This document shows, piece after piece, positions 17,728 through 27,347 of a stretch of 64,000 bases of DNA. Origin of the DNA: an uncultured Eubacterium sp. GTDB taxonomy: Bacteria > Bacillota > Clostridia > Oscillospirales > Acutalibacteraceae. The position numbers were made by a program, and so were the translations under genes. Position 1 is the first letter of the stretch; every line of letters starts with the position of its first letter. The stretch spans positions 82,664-146,663 of the forward strand of contig CALWHV010000004.1 of the NCBI GenBank assembly GCA_944380545.1, read 5' to 3'. Below the pieces are notes generated by a model, which did not search any database, was not told the DNA's origin, and worked only from the letters and a program-made list of their open reading frames with translations.

Positions 17728-18467
17728 GGAATCTGCTCGTAACCATCGCCTATGACGGCAGCGCTTACCACGGCTGGCAGGTGCAGAAAAACGCCGTCAC
17801 CGTGCAGGAGGTCTTTCAAAACGCCCTTGAAAGGCTGATAGGGGAAAGGCCGGATGTAAAGGGCTGCAGCAGAACGGACAGCGGCGTTCACGCGCGCGCG
17901 TACTGCATTTCGTTCAAAACAGAATCTTCAATACCGTGCCGAAATATCGTTTCGGGGCTGAATACATATCTGCCGCGCGATATCGCCGTGCTCTCCTGCA
18001 GCGAGGCGGGCGATGATTTTCACGCAAGATACAGCGTGCTGTCAAAGCAGTATGTGTATATAGTGCATAATTCGCGCATCAGAGATCCGTTTTTAAAGGA
18101 CCGCGCCTTTCATTATCCTGTTCGGATAGATGAAGAGCTTTTGAATAAAGAGGCTCAGGCGTTCGTGGGCACGCATGATTTCAGCGGCTTTTGCAGCGCA
18201 AGAAGCGATGTGGAGGATACTGTCAGAACCGTTTATTCGTTTTCCGTGGCGCGCCGCGGCAGCGAGGTCGCGTTCACCGTTGAGGCGGACGGCTTCCTTT
18301 ATAATATGGTCCGCATTATGGTGGGAACGCTGCTGTTTGTAAACGAGGGCAAGATCGCGCCGGGAACACTCGCCGGCGTTATCGCTTCAAAAGACCGTGC
18401 ACGCGCGGGCAAAACCGCCCCCGCCTGCGGGCTTTATCTCAACGCGGTAAAATATCCGCAGGAGTAA
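17724..18467 (+). CDS. truA: tRNA pseudouridine(38-40) synthase TruA
   Basis: This 247-residue enzyme converts uridines 38-40 of the tRNA anticodon arm to pseudouridine. The catalytic aspartate is Asp52 in GCSRTDSGVHA. Other family motifs are YDGSAYHGWQVQ, DFHARYS and FLYNMVRIMVGTL. Length is standard. It closes the ruvC-to-truA unit, overlapping ecfT by ATGA. The ecfA1-ecfA2-ecfT-truA order is common in Firmicutes, usually behind ribosomal protein genes (rplQ), so here that block is attached to a different upstream set. Confidence 0.96.
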   Translation: MRNLLVTIAYDGSAYHGWQVQKNAVTVQEVFQNALERLIGERPDVKGCSRTDSGVHARAYCISFKTESSIPCRNIVSGLNTYLPRDIAVLSCSEAGDDFHARYSVLSKQYVYIVHNSRIRDPFLKDRAFHYPVRIDEELLNKEAQAFVGTHDFSGFCSARSDVEDTVRTVYSFSVARRGSEVAFTVEADGFLYNMVRIMVGTLLFVNEGKIAPGTLAGVIASKDRARAGKTAPACGLYLNAVKYPQE

Positions 18468-18537
18468 ATTTACAAAATATTTATCTTTATTTCATTTCGG
18501 CATTATTTTTATTATGTATCATTGAAAGGCGCTTTGT

Positions 18538-19692
18538 ATGAACAGCGAGGAAAGAGAGCTTGAACGCAGGCAGAAAAAAGAAAAAAAGAGCGAAAGAAAA
18601 CGCCGCGTCGCGTGGGCGCTTGTTGCGCTGCTCGTGGCCGCGCTCATCATAATGCGCGTGGCGGAGGTCGATTTCACCCCTTCGCCCGAAGGCGCGCCGG
18701 CGGCTGAAAGCTCAGGCTTTCCGTGCAGCCTTTTAACGGGAACGGAGCTTGCTCTCTCCGGCGAGGGCTCGAATATCGCCGTTTTGGGCGATACGGCTTA
18801 CTGCGTTACAGACCGCAAAACGGCAAAAACGCTCTATTCCTTTGACCACGGCTATTCAAATCCCGTTGCGGATTTTGCCGGCAGCTATTCGCTGATCTAC
18901 GACCAGGGCTCGCAGTCGTACCGCCTTGATTCGCAAAGCAAAAATGTTTATTCCCAGCAGTCGGAGCAGCCGATAATCTGCGCCGGCGTGTCGGATTCCG
19001 GCGCCGTCGTTCTCGCCTGCCTTTCTGAGGACTGCCCCTCCACGGTCTCGGTCTTTAACCGCTCGCTTGATAAAAAGCTCTCATACGATGTCTCGGAGGG
19101 CTATGTAACGGATGTTGCCGTTGATTCACGCGGCAGCAGAGTCGCCTTCGCCGTTGTAAGCTCTGAAAACGCAAGGTTCAAAACGGTTGTGTACACGATG
19201 AACACTGATGATTCCACGCCGCGCGCCGCCTTTGAATACGCGGGCTCAGGCGTGCTCGACCTCCGCTTTTCTTCAACAGACCTCTATGTGGTGGGTATGG
19301 ATTTCGTAAGCGTCATAGATTCCTTAAAAACGGAAAAATCCGTTTACGCTCCCGGCAGCATTGAGGTCTCCTCGTTTTGCTATTCGCAAAACGGCAGGCT
19401 CGTGCTGGCTTACCGCTCTTACAGCGGCTCTCAGCAGGATAATATTTCCGAGATACGCCCGTCCGGCAAGGCAAAGGAGATCGTGTCAATCGATTCCCGC
19501 ATCAAGGATATTTCGGCTGCCTCCTCGCGCGTTGCCGTGCTCACCTCCGGCGGCGTAACTGTTTATAAAATATCAAATTCGCAGATTGCGGCGGAATATC
19601 CCGCCGATGATTCATATTCCTCCGTGCTTATCCTCTCGTCGGATGTTTTTGCAAGGCGTCAGGCGGTAATTGAGAAATTGAGCGCGGATTAA
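18538..19692 (+). CDS. DUF5711 family membrane-anchored beta-propeller-like protein
   Basis: This 384-residue protein has a highly charged cytoplasmic N-terminus (ERELERRQKKEKKSERKRR), one transmembrane helix at about residues 23-40 and a large extracytoplasmic domain rich in beta strands. The repeated units, such as YVTDVAVDSRGSRVAFAVVS and SSFCYSQNGRLVLAY, resemble blades of a propeller. I recognise the DUF5711 type found next to cvpA in Clostridia. No enzymatic motif is visible. GAAAGGCG precedes the ATG. cvpA follows after 12 bases with its own strong SD, so the two are probably cotranscribed. The function is unknown. Confidence 0.7.
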   Translation: MNSEERELERRQKKEKKSERKRRVAWALVALLVAALIIMRVAEVDFTPSPEGAPAAESSGFPCSLLTGTELALSGEGSNIAVLGDTAYCVTDRKTAKTLYSFDHGYSNPVADFAGSYSLIYDQGSQSYRLDSQSKNVYSQQSEQPIICAGVSDSGAVVLACLSEDCPSTVSVFNRSLDKKLSYDVSEGYVTDVAVDSRGSRVAFAVVSSENARFKTVVYTMNTDDSTPRAAFEYAGSGVLDLRFSSTDLYVVGMDFVSVIDSLKTEKSVYAPGSIEVSSFCYSQNGRLVLAYRSYSGSQQDNISEIRPSGKAKEIVSIDSRIKDISAASSRVAVLTSGGVTVYKISNSQIAAEYPADDSYSSVLILSSDVFARRQAVIEKLSAD

Positions 19693-19704
19693 GGAGCGCT
19701 TCTC

Positions 19705-20388
19705 TTGCAGATAAATTTCATAGATCTTATTTTAATCATTATATTCGCGGCGTGCGTTGCCGGCGGCTATGCGCGCGGTCTTGTCCTGTCAGTAATATCG
19801 CTGGCAAAATATCTCGTTGGCATACCGCTCGCCTTTTTCGCTGCGGATGAGCTCAGCCGCCCCGTGTACGACCGCTTTATCAGCGAAGCCGCGCTTCAAA
19901 AAATATCGGAGGGCATCACTCAAAGCGCCGATATAGATTCCTTTACCGCCTCCGTAAAAGAGGCTGTGTCGCAGCTCCCGTTCGGAATAGGCGGTTCGGT
20001 GGATCTGTCGTTTTTAAACGGCGTTTCAAACGAAAGCGCAGCAAACGCCGTGCTCGTCAATGTAGTTGAGCCTATCGCGCTTGCCGCCGTAAAAATAGCC
20101 GTGTTCGTGCTCGCGCTTGCGCTGTTTCTGATCCTTGTGCGCATCATCGTTCACTTTATCAAAAAGCTGCAAAGCAAAAAGCACGCGCCGCTGCGCCGCA
20201 CAAATAAGTTTTTCGGCGCCGTGTTCGGCATTTTGCAGGGCGTTGTTGCGCTCGCGTCGCTCTGCGCGGTCATCGCGTTCCTGCGCGGCTCGCTTTTCTC
20301 CGGCGCAACTCAATTTGCCGCGCAGGCGGATTCAAGCCTCGTGGTCGAATTTGTAAATAAAATAAATCCGCTGCTCTCGATTATCTGA
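19705..20388 (+). CDS. CvpA family membrane protein
   Basis: This 227-residue protein has four predicted transmembrane helices (about 4-22, 28-45, 105-135, 165-195). The N-terminal pattern INFIDLILIIIFAACVAGGYARGLVLSV matches the CvpA domain, where the conserved aspartate and the GYxxG turn lie in helix 1. E. coli CvpA is needed for colicin V production and envelope homeostasis; the Firmicutes members are uncharacterised. The start codon is TTG 19705, supported by AAGGAG eight bases upstream. It is likely cotranscribed with the DUF5711 gene and followed 29 bases later by pgsA. Confidence 0.82.
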   Translation: MQINFIDLILIIIFAACVAGGYARGLVLSVISLAKYLVGIPLAFFAADELSRPVYDRFISEAALQKISEGITQSADIDSFTASVKEAVSQLPFGIGGSVDLSFLNGVSNESAANAVLVNVVEPIALAAVKIAVFVLALALFLILVRIIVHFIKKLQSKKHAPLRRTNKFFGAVFGILQGVVALASLCAVIAFLRGSLFSGATQFAAQADSSLVVEFVNKINPLLSII

Positions 20389-20417
20389 CGGCGGCAAAGA
20401 AAGGCTCGGTGTTTTAT

Positions 20418-21041
20418 ATGAGCAAGCTTCAAGACAATATGAAGGATCTTTTCAAGGGCTGGAACACGATTCCGAACTGGCTCTCGTTCATCAGAATAGC
20501 GCTTATTCCCGTGTTTGCCGCGCTGTTTTTAAAGGGCTATGTGCTTCCCGCGGTCATCATTATGATCTGCGCCGCGCTCACCGATCTTGTGGACGGGAAA
20601 ATCGCAAGAAAATTCAATCAGGTGTCTAATCTCGGCAAGCTGCTTGACCCCATTGCGGATAAGCTTTCGCAGATGGCAATAGTTATCGTGCTTATCATTA
20701 CATATTGGGATAACGCCATAAAGTATCTTTTTATGTTCTTTATCGCCAAAGAGGTCATAATGATAATCGGCGGAGCCGTGCTGCTCTCGCTCGGAATGCG
20801 CCCCACGGCTGCCGAGATATGGGGCAAGGTGGCAACCAATGTGTTTTATATCGGTATGATTCTTATCCTCGCCTTCGGCAAAAACGGCGCGCTTTGCGAG
20901 CTGACGGGTCTTGTGTTTCCTGATTGGCTCACCTGGACCATCGTTGCCGCCGCGGCGGTTTGCACACTTATATCGCTTCTCGGCTACGCGCCGGGCTTCA
21001 TACGCCAGATCAAGGAAAATAAAAGCAAAAAGGCTGATTAA
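20418..21041 (+). CDS. pgsA: CDP-diacylglycerol-glycerol-3-phosphate 3-phosphatidyltransferase
   Basis: This 207-residue membrane enzyme makes phosphatidylglycerophosphate, the precursor of phosphatidylglycerol. The CDP-alcohol phosphotransferase motif DGxxAR(x8)GxxxDxxxD is seen at DGKIARKFNQVSNLGKLLDP and the following IADK (about residues 56-79). Helices follow at about 85-105, 108-128, 140-160 and 172-192. NIPNWLSFIR-type residues (TIPNWLSFIRIALIPVF) begin the first helix. The ATG at 20418 is chosen; a GTG at 20409 is a possible alternative start. It is 27 bases before the Clp ATPase gene. Confidence 0.95.
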   Translation: MSKLQDNMKDLFKGWNTIPNWLSFIRIALIPVFAALFLKGYVLPAVIIMICAALTDLVDGKIARKFNQVSNLGKLLDPIADKLSQMAIVIVLIITYWDNAIKYLFMFFIAKEVIMIIGGAVLLSLGMRPTAAEIWGKVATNVFYIGMILILAFGKNGALCELTGLVFPDWLTWTIVAAAAVCTLISLLGYAPGFIRQIKENKSKKAD

Positions 21042-21068
21042 CGCTTTTTAAGGAGAGAATAATATTTA

Positions 21069-23381
21069 ATGAAACAGCAGATATGCAGCAGGTGCCATAA
21101 GCGCCCCGCAGTGGTCTTCATTCAAAAGATGGAGAACGATAAGGTAGTTCCCGAGGGGCTGTGCATCAAATGCGCCAGGGAGCTGAATGTGGGCTCTATA
21201 AATCAAATGATAGACCGCCTCGGCCTTTCGGATGAAGAGCTTGAGCAGGCAAGCGAGCAGATGAGCCAGTTTATGGAGAATATGCAGGATTTTGACTTCG
21301 GCTCTCTCAGCGAGGTGTTCAATTCAGAGAATATGGACGGCGCCCAGACCCTGCCCTTCGCCAGCATTTTTGAGGACGGGGAAAAGAGCGGCGACTCCAA
21401 AACGGATAAAAGATCATCAAAAAAACGCGGCAAGCGCGGTAAAAACGAAGACCCGCGCAAGTTCCTTTCAAATTACTGCACAGACCTTACGGCAAAGGCG
21501 CGCCGCGGAGAGATGGATTCAATTATCGGCAGGGAAAAGGAGATTTCGCGCACCATTCAGATCCTCTGCCGCCGAACCAAAAACAACCCCTGCCTTATAG
21601 GCGAGCCCGGCGTCGGAAAAACAGCAATCGCCGAGGGGCTTGCCATCAGAATAGCCAAGGGCGAGGTGCCCGCGCGCCTTGCCGATAAGGAGATATACCT
21701 TCTTGATTTAACTGCGCTCGTTGCCGGCACGCAGTTTCGCGGTCAGTTTGAGGGCAGGATCAAGGGCCTTGTGGACGAGGTCAAGAGCGAGGGCAATATA
21801 ATCCTGTTTATCGACGAGGTGCATAACCTTGTCGGCACGGGCGACAGCGAGGGCACTATGAACGCCGCCAATATCCTCAAGCCCGCCCTTTCGCGCGGCG
21901 AGATACAGGTCATCGGCGCAACCACCTTTAACGAATACAGAAAATATATCGAAAAGGATGCCGCGCTCGAACGCCGCTTCCAGCCCGTTAAGATAGAGGA
22001 GCCCTCTATTGACGAGGCGTACAGAATGTTGCTCGGCATAAAATCTTATTATGAAAACTACCATAAGGTGCAGATTTCGGATACGCTCGTTTATAAGGCG
22101 GTAACTATGTCCGAACGCTTCGTAACAGACAGGTATCTGCCCGATAAGGCTATCGACCTGCTCGACGAGGCATGCACCTGCGCCAATCTCAGAAATCCCG
22201 CCATCTCCGAATATCAGCTCAAGCTTCAGGAAAAGCAGAGGCTCCTTGAGCGCATAGACCTCCTCTCCGAGCCCACACAGGAGGATCAGCTGATAGATTA
22301 TGAGAAGATTTCAAAGCTCAAGGCGCAGACTATGAAGCTTGACGAGGTGCTTCCCGTCCTCGCCGAAAAGGCTAAGGACAATCAGGTCATTGAAGCGGAC
22401 CTTGCCAAGGTCGTTTCGCTGTGGACGGGCATTCCCGCTTCAAAGATCGAGGAGGGCGACATCAGAAAGCTCGCCTCGCTTGAGGAGGAGCTTAAAAAGC
22501 ACATAATCGGGCAGGACGAGGCTATCTCAAAGCTCGCCTGCGCCGTGCGCCGCGGCAGGGTGCAGATAAGCCCGCGCAAGCGCCCGCAGTCGTTCATATT
22601 CGTAGGCCCCACCGGCGTCGGCAAAACAGAGCTCGTAAAGCAGCTCGCCTCGTATCTCTTCGATTCGCCGGACAGCCTTATCAGGCTCGATATGAGCGAA
22701 TTTATGGAAAAATTCAGCGTTTCGCGCATAATCGGCTCGCCCCCCGGCTATGTCGGCTATGACGACGCCGGTCAGCTCACCGAAAAGGTAAGAAGAAAGC
22801 CGTACAGCGTCGTGCTGTTTGACGAGATAGAAAAAGCGCACAAGGATGTTTTGAATATCCTGCTCCAGATACTTGACGAGGGCAGAATAACGGACGCGCA
22901 GGGCAGAACGGTCAATTTTGAAAACACCATAATCGTTATGACCTCAAACGCCGGTTCAACGGACACGGCGTCACTCGGCTTCGGCAAATCGCAAAACGAT
23001 ATCAGTCGCGATGTAACGATGCGCGCGCTCGAGCGCTTCCTGCGCCCCGAATTTCTCGGCAGGGTGGACGAGATAATAACCTTCAATGCGCTCACCTTTG
23101 CGGATTTTGAAAAAATAGCCGTCATTATGCTTGGCGAGCTTAAGGAGGGGCTTTCGGATAAGGGCATCTCCCTTCAGTGGGACGGCTCCGTTCCCGTCTA
23201 TATCGCCCAAAAAACCTACGGCTCAAAGAAGAACGCCAGAGGGATCAGAGACTGCGTTCGGCGCGAGGTGGAGGATATGCTTGCCGAAAAGATCGTCTTT
23301 GCCCAAAGCTCCGCTCAAAGCGAGCCCATTCATTCGTTCTCCCTCACCGCGGGCGATAAAATAGAAGCGGCGGTAAATTAA
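21069..23381 (+). CDS. Clp-family AAA+ ATPase with N-terminal zinc finger (ClpE-like)
   Basis: This 770-residue protein has an N-terminal four-cysteine zinc finger (CSRC at 6-9 and CIKC near 32-35) instead of the double Clp N-domain. An acidic linker and two AAA+ modules follow. The first has Walker A GEPGVGKT (about residue 180) and DEVHNL; the second has GPTGVGKTE (about 517), [11 protein letters not shown] and an arginine-finger/sensor region. The loop SLGFGKSQ matches the hydrophobic-Gly-Phe loop used to dock on ClpP. This arrangement is that of ClpE-type unfoldases, which work in protein quality control after stress. No CtsR, McsA or clpP gene is adjacent. Confidence 0.88.
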   Translation: MKQQICSRCHKRPAVVFIQKMENDKVVPEGLCIKCARELNVGSINQMIDRLGLSDEELEQASEQMSQFMENMQDFDFGSLSEVFNSENMDGAQTLPFASIFEDGEKSGDSKTDKRSSKKRGKRGKNEDPRKFLSNYCTDLTAKARRGEMDSIIGREKEISRTIQILCRRTKNNPCLIGEPGVGKTAIAEGLAIRIAKGEVPARLADKEIYLLDLTALVAGTQFRGQFEGRIKGLVDEVKSEGNIILFIDEVHNLVGTGDSEGTMNAANILKPALSRGEIQVIGATTFNEYRKYIEKDAALERRFQPVKIEEPSIDEAYRMLLGIKSYYENYHKVQISDTLVYKAVTMSERFVTDRYLPDKAIDLLDEACTCANLRNPAISEYQLKLQEKQRLLERIDLLSEPTQEDQLIDYEKISKLKAQTMKLDEVLPVLAEKAKDNQVIEADLAKVVSLWTGIPASKIEEGDIRKLASLEEELKKHIIGQDEAISKLACAVRRGRVQISPRKRPQSFIFVGPTGVGKTELVKQLASYLFDSPDSLIRLDMSEFMEKFSVSRIIGSPPGYVGYDDAGQLTEKVRRKPYSVVLFDEIEKAHKDVLNILLQILDEGRITDAQGRTVNFENTIIVMTSNAGSTDTASLGFGKSQNDISRDVTMRALERFLRPEFLGRVDEIITFNALTFADFEKIAVIMLGELKEGLSDKGISLQWDGSVPVYIAQKTYGSKKNARGIRDCVRREVEDMLAEKIVFAQSSAQSEPIHSFSLTAGDKIEAAVN

Positions 23382-23395
23382 TTAGCAAAAAAGAC

Positions 23396-23424
23396 TTGAC
23401 AGTTCGGCGCTCATTTATTATAAT
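23396..23424 (+). promoter_or_regulatory. Consensus sigma-A promoter of the tRNA cluster
   Basis: TTGACA (23396-23401), a 17-base spacer and TATAAT (23419-23424) match the sigma-A consensus exactly. The first tRNA begins 16 bases after the -10 box. Confidence 0.93.
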
Positions 23425-23439
23425 AATGAGCGTCGCTAA

Positions 23440-23513
23440 GCGGGTGTAGTTCAATGGTAGAATGTCAGCCTTCCAAGCTGAACACGAGGGTTCGATTCCC
23501 TTCACCCGCTCCA
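23440..23513 (+). tRNA. tRNA-Gly (anticodon TCC)
   Basis: The acceptor arms GCGGGTG and CACCCGC pair perfectly. The anticodon loop CTTCCAA gives TCC, which reads GGA/GGG codons. The T loop is TTCGATT and the 3' CCA is encoded. It is the first gene of the five-tRNA cluster. Confidence 0.96.
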
Positions 23514-23517
23514 ATAT

Positions 23518-23594
<77 letters not shown>

Positions 23595-23622
23595 CGCGCC
23601 TGAGCTTTCGGGCGCTTCATAC

Positions 23623-23700
23623 GGTGGGATTAGTTCAGTTGGTTAGAGCGCCAGTTTGTGGCACTGGAGGTCGTGGGTTCGAATCCCACATCCCACCCCA
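23623..23700 (+). tRNA. tRNA-His (anticodon GTG)
   Basis: The anticodon loop TTGTGGC gives GTG. The extra 5' G (position -1, at 23623) opposite C73 is the tRNA-His identity element. The acceptor stem is GTGGGAT/ATCCCAC, and the encoded CCA follows the C73 discriminator. Confidence 0.96.
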
Positions 23701-23721
23701 CTTTTTTTATAGGCCCTTTAA

Positions 23722-23796
23722 TGGGGTGTCGCCAAGCGGTAAGGCAAGGGACTTTGACTCCCTCATGCGTAGGTTCGAATCCTGCCTCCCCAGCCA
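23722..23796 (+). tRNA. tRNA-Gln (anticodon TTG)
   Basis: The anticodon loop CTTTGAC gives TTG. The acceptor arms TGGGGTG and CTCCCCA pair apart from one T-T mismatch. CCA is encoded. A hairpin (GCCCTCAG with CTGAGGGC-like arms, 23799-23818) separates it from tRNA-Lys. Confidence 0.95.
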
Positions 23797-23823
23797 AGCG
23801 CCCTCAGCTTCTGAGGGCTGTAC

Positions 23824-23899
23824 GGTTCATTAGCTCAGATGGCAGAGCACTTGACTTTTAATCAAGGTGTCCGGGGTTCGATTCCCCGATGAGCCACCA
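23824..23899 (+). tRNA. tRNA-Lys (anticodon TTT)
   Basis: The acceptor arms GGTTCAT and ATGAGCC pair with one G-U. The anticodon loop CTTTTAA gives TTT, the T arm is CCGGGGTTCGATTCCCCG-like, and CCA is encoded. It is the last gene of the cluster, directly followed by a terminator. Confidence 0.96.
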
Positions 23900-23903
23900 T
23901 CGC

Positions 23904-23951
23904 AAAAAGCTCCGTAATTCGCTCAGCTATGCGCATTACGGGGCTTTTTCT
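23904..23951 (+). terminator. Terminator of the tRNA cluster
   Basis: AAAGCTCCGTAAT pairs with ATTACGGGGCTTT (one mismatch-free wobble) around a 16-base loop and runs into TTTTTC. Confidence 0.9.
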
Positions 23952-24060
23952 TTATGCCGCCGCTTGCCCTTTTTGTAAAAGAGCCGTTTCGTCTTGAAGC
24001 AGCGCTTCTCTCTTTTGCGTAAATTTTCGTTGAATTTAATATTTTTAATAAAATATTATC

Positions 24061-24089
24061 TTGAACATTTCGCGGCGCCCTTGTATAAT
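24061..24089 (+). promoter_or_regulatory. Promoter of fucI
   Basis: TTGAAC (24061-24066) and TATAAT (24084-24089) have a 17-base spacer, leaving a leader of about 60 bases before fucI. Confidence 0.7.
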
Positions 24090-24158
24090 AAGCTTGGCGG
24101 ATTCTTTTTCAAAATCCCGCATAAGAGTTGTTATAATTCAATAAGAGAGGTTAAAGCT

Positions 24159-25943
24159 ATGGATTATCCAAAAATCGGAATCAGACCCGTTATAGACGGC
24201 AGATGGGGAGGCGTGCGAGAAAGCCTTGAGCGGCAGACGATGGGCATGGCAAAGCGCGCCGCAAGGCTGATAGAGAGCAGCCTGCGTTATCCGGACGGTG
24301 AACCCGTGCAGTGCGTTATCAGCGAAACCACGATAGGCGGCGGAGCGGAGGCCGCGCAGTGCGCAAGGCAGTTTGAAACGCAGAACGTGGTTGCCACGCT
24401 TTCCGTAACGCCCTGCTGGTGCTACGGCTCGGAAACCTTTGATATGAGCCCGAACACCATCAAAGCCGTGTGGGGCTTTAACGGCACGGAACGCCCCGGC
24501 GCCGTTTATCTTGCCGCGGTAATGGCTGCATACGCGCAGCGCGGTATGCCCGCATTTTCGATTTACGGCCGCGATGTTCAGGATATAGACGACGAGGAGA
24601 TCCCGCAGGATGTTGCGCAAAAGATACTCAGCTTTGCAAAATGCGCCGTGTCCGTCGGCTGGATGAAGAATAAATCATATGTCAATCTCGGCGGCGTGGC
24701 AATGGGCATTGCCGGAAGCTTCTGCAACGCGGATATGTTCCAAAAATATTTCGGCATCCGCGCCGAATGGGTGGATATGACTGAGATCCTGCGCCGCATC
24801 ACACTTGAGATATACGATCACGAGGAATATGAAAGAGCGCTCGCATGGGTGAGGGCAAACTGCAAAGAGGGCTTTGACCTTAACAGCGGCAAGGAGCTTC
24901 CGGCGATGATAACGCGCTCCAAGGTCGTTCCCCCCGATAAGGATTGGGAGTTCATAACAAAAATGACGCTCATCGTGCGCGATATCCTTTTCGGCAATAA
25001 AAAGCTTGACGAGATGGGCTGGCACGAGGAGGCGCTCGGCAAAAACGCCGTTGCCGCCGGCTTCCAGGGCCAGAGAAACTGGACGGATTGGCTGCCGAAC
25101 GCCGATTTTACGGAGGCAATAATGGCGTCCACCTTTGATTGGAACGGAGCCAAGATGCCCACGCCGTTCGCAACGGAAAACGACACTCTCAACGGCGTAG
25201 CTATGATGCTCGGCACGCTCGTTTCAGATACCGCGCCCTGCTTCCACGATGTAAGAACCTACTGGAGCGCAGACGCCTGCGAGCGCGTTACCGGCGTGCG
25301 CCCCGACGGGCTTGCCGAAAACGGCTTTATTCACCTCATAAATTCCGGCGCCACCGCGCTCGACGGCACCGGGGCTGCAAAAAATGAAAACGACAAGGGC
25401 TGTATGAAGCCGTTTTGGCAGATGACCCAAAGCGATATCAAAGCCTGCCTTGACGCAACTGATTGGTGCCGCGCAAACTATGAATATTTCCGCGGCGGCG
25501 GCTTTTCAAGCCATTTCCGCTGCCGCGCGCAGATGCCCGTCACTATGCTCAGAGTCAATGTGGCGGACGGGATAGGCCCCGTTTTGCAGCTTGCGGAGGG
25601 CTACACCGTGGATCTTCCGGACGCCGTGCATAATGTTATAGATAAACGCACGGACCCGTCCTGGCCCACCACCTGGTTCGTTCCGCGCCTGACGGGGGAG
25701 GGCGCCTTCAGCGATGTCTATTCCGTAATGGCAAATTGGGGCGCAAACCACGGCGTCACCGTTTACGGCCATGTGGGCTCGCAGCTCATCACGCTCGCTT
25801 CCATGCTTAGAATACCCGTAAATATGCACAATGTTGAGCCCTCGCGCATATTCCGCCCCCACGCGTGGAGCGCCTTCGGCACGCAGGATACTCAGTCGGC
25901 TGATTACCGCGCCTGCGCCGCCTATGGTCCTCTTTATAAATAA
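24159..25943 (+). CDS. fucI: L-fucose isomerase
   Basis: This 594-residue enzyme converts L-fucose to L-fuculose. The start [20 protein letters not shown] is the classic FucI N-terminus, and AGAGAGG lies eight bases before the ATG at 24159. The longer frame from 23994 covers the promoter and is rejected. Family hallmarks are [32 protein letters not shown] (metal and catalytic region), the [18 protein letters not shown] segment and [20 protein letters not shown] near the end. The next gene is fucO with its own promoter. Fuculokinase and fuculose-phosphate aldolase genes are not in the window, so they must be unlinked or replaced. Confidence 0.96.
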   Translation: MDYPKIGIRPVIDGRWGGVRESLERQTMGMAKRAARLIESSLRYPDGEPVQCVISETTIGGGAEAAQCARQFETQNVVATLSVTPCWCYGSETFDMSPNTIKAVWGFNGTERPGAVYLAAVMAAYAQRGMPAFSIYGRDVQDIDDEEIPQDVAQKILSFAKCAVSVGWMKNKSYVNLGGVAMGIAGSFCNADMFQKYFGIRAEWVDMTEILRRITLEIYDHEEYERALAWVRANCKEGFDLNSGKELPAMITRSKVVPPDKDWEFITKMTLIVRDILFGNKKLDEMGWHEEALGKNAVAAGFQGQRNWTDWLPNADFTEAIMASTFDWNGAKMPTPFATENDTLNGVAMMLGTLVSDTAPCFHDVRTYWSADACERVTGVRPDGLAENGFIHLINSGATALDGTGAAKNENDKGCMKPFWQMTQSDIKACLDATDWCRANYEYFRGGGFSSHFRCRAQMPVTMLRVNVADGIGPVLQLAEGYTVDLPDAVHNVIDKRTDPSWPTTWFVPRLTGEGAFSDVYSVMANWGANHGVTVYGHVGSQLITLASMLRIPVNMHNVEPSRIFRPHAWSAFGTQDTQSADYRACAAYGPLYK

Positions 25944-25976
25944 TTCGATTTCGGAAAATTAAACATTGATAAAATA

Positions 25977-26005
25977 TTGACAAACTATCCGCTTGATTTT
26001 ATAAT
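25977..26005 (+). promoter_or_regulatory. Consensus promoter of fucO
   Basis: TTGACA and TATAAT are separated by 17 bases, followed by a leader with the strong site TAGGAGG. This makes fucO independently transcribed although it follows fucI directly. Confidence 0.88.
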
Positions 26006-26048
26006 AATATTACAGGCCGCACAGCCTGATTTTAGGAGGTAGATTTTT

Positions 26049-27197
26049 ATGGCAAATCGTTTTGTTTTAAATGAAACAAGCTATCACGGCGCGGGAGCCG
26101 TAAAGGAGATAGCCGGCGAGGTAAAGGGCAGGGGCTTTAAAAAATGCCTCGTTTGCACAGGCCCCGACCTCATCGAATTCGGCGTCACCAAAAAGGTCAC
26201 CGATGTGCTTGAAGAGGCGGATATCGCATACGACACCTTCTGCGACATCAAGCCGAATCCCACCGTGGATAATGTTAAAAACGGCGTTGCCGCGTTCAGG
26301 GCGGCGGGCGCGGACTGCATCATCGCCGTCGGCGGCGGCTCTGCAATGGATACCGCCAAGGCGATCGGAATCATTATTGAAAATCCCGAATTTGAGGATG
26401 TTGTTTCGCTTGAGGGCGTTGCGCCCACCAAAAACAGATGCGTTCCCATAATCGCCGTTCCCACCACTGCGGGAACTGCCGCCGAGGTAACGATAAACTA
26501 TGTTATCACCGATACCGAGAAAAACAGAAAAATGGTCTGCGTAGACCCCAAGGATATCCCGATCATCGCCGTTGTTGACCCGCAGATGATGTCCACGATG
26601 CCCAAGGGGCTTACCGCCGCCACGGGTATGGACGCGCTCACCCACGCCATAGAGGGCTATATAACAAAAGGCGCGTGGGAGCTTTCCGATATGTTCCATC
26701 TCAAGGCGATAGAGATCATCGCTTCAAGCCTTCGCGGCGCGGTAGAGAACACGCCGGAGGGCAGGGAGCAGATGGCGCTCGGCCAGTATGTTGCGGGAAT
26801 GGGCTTTTCAAATGTAGGGCTCGGTCTCGTTCACTCTATGGCGCACCCGCTCGGCGCCGTTTATGACACTCCTCACGGAGTTGCAAACGCCATAATCCTG
26901 CCCACCGTTATGGAATACAACGCCCCCGCAACCGGCGAAAAATACCGCGATATCGCGAGAGCTATGGGCGTTGAGGGAACGGACGGTATGAGCCTTGATG
27001 AGGCAAGGCGCGCCGCCGTTGAAGCCGTAAGGCAGCTCGGCGCGGATGTCGGCATCCCGGCCGATCTAAAAGAGATTGTTAAGGAAGAGGATGTTGATTT
27101 CCTTGCCCAAAGCGCGTATGACGATGCCTGCCGACCCGGCAATCCCAGGGAAACCTCGGTGGAGGAGATAAAGGCGCTCTATCGCTCGCTGATGTAA
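26049..27197 (+). CDS. fucO: Lactaldehyde reductase, iron-containing alcohol dehydrogenase
   Basis: This 382-residue group III alcohol dehydrogenase reduces L-lactaldehyde from fucose breakdown to 1,2-propanediol using NADH. The nucleotide-binding GGGSAMDTAKA motif is at about residues 97-107. Metal-ligand motifs are GMDALTHAIEGYI and HSMAHPLGAVYDTPHG. FVLNETSYHGAGAV and the overall pattern match FucO rather than generic butanol dehydrogenases. A strong SD (AGGAGG) and its own promoter suggest high expression. Position next to fucI supports the fucose assignment; a related 1,2-diol or 1,3-diol dehydrogenase remains possible. Confidence 0.92.
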   Translation: MANRFVLNETSYHGAGAVKEIAGEVKGRGFKKCLVCTGPDLIEFGVTKKVTDVLEEADIAYDTFCDIKPNPTVDNVKNGVAAFRAAGADCIIAVGGGSAMDTAKAIGIIIENPEFEDVVSLEGVAPTKNRCVPIIAVPTTAGTAAEVTINYVITDTEKNRKMVCVDPKDIPIIAVVDPQMMSTMPKGLTAATGMDALTHAIEGYITKGAWELSDMFHLKAIEIIASSLRGAVENTPEGREQMALGQYVAGMGFSNVGLGLVHSMAHPLGAVYDTPHGVANAIILPTVMEYNAPATGEKYRDIARAMGVEGTDGMSLDEARRAAVEAVRQLGADVGIPADLKEIVKEEDVDFLAQSAYDDACRPGNPRETSVEEIKALYRSLM

Positions 27198-27220
27198 ATT
27201 AAATCCGTAATTATTCGCTT

Positions 27221-27250
27221 GCACCCCCGCCAAAACGGGGGTGTTTTTTT
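27221..27250 (+). terminator. Terminator after fucO
   Basis: CACCCCCG and CGGGGGTG form a perfect 8-bp stem with a CCAAAA loop, followed by eight T residues. Confidence 0.94.
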
Positions 27251-27284
27251 ACCGTTTTGTAACTGTTTTGTAAGTCGCGTTTTG

Positions 27285-27313
27285 TTGAACGGCGGCGGAT
27301 TGTGTGATATTTT
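27285..27313 (+). promoter_or_regulatory. Probable promoter of upp-uraA
   Basis: TTGAAC and TATTTT have a 17-base spacer. The leader is about 30 bases and has no room for a PyrR attenuator. Confidence 0.5.
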
Positions 27314-27347
27314 ATTATAGATAAAGATTTTTAAAAGGGGGATATTT

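Noticed and set aside
23595..23820. Hairpins between tRNA genes as terminators
   Set aside because: They lack T runs and lie within the cluster, so they are more likely RNA-processing structures.
27251..27347. Possible PyrR attenuator or purine/pyrimidine riboswitch before upp
   Set aside because: The leader is too short and shows no terminator/antiterminator pair or PyrR-binding loop.
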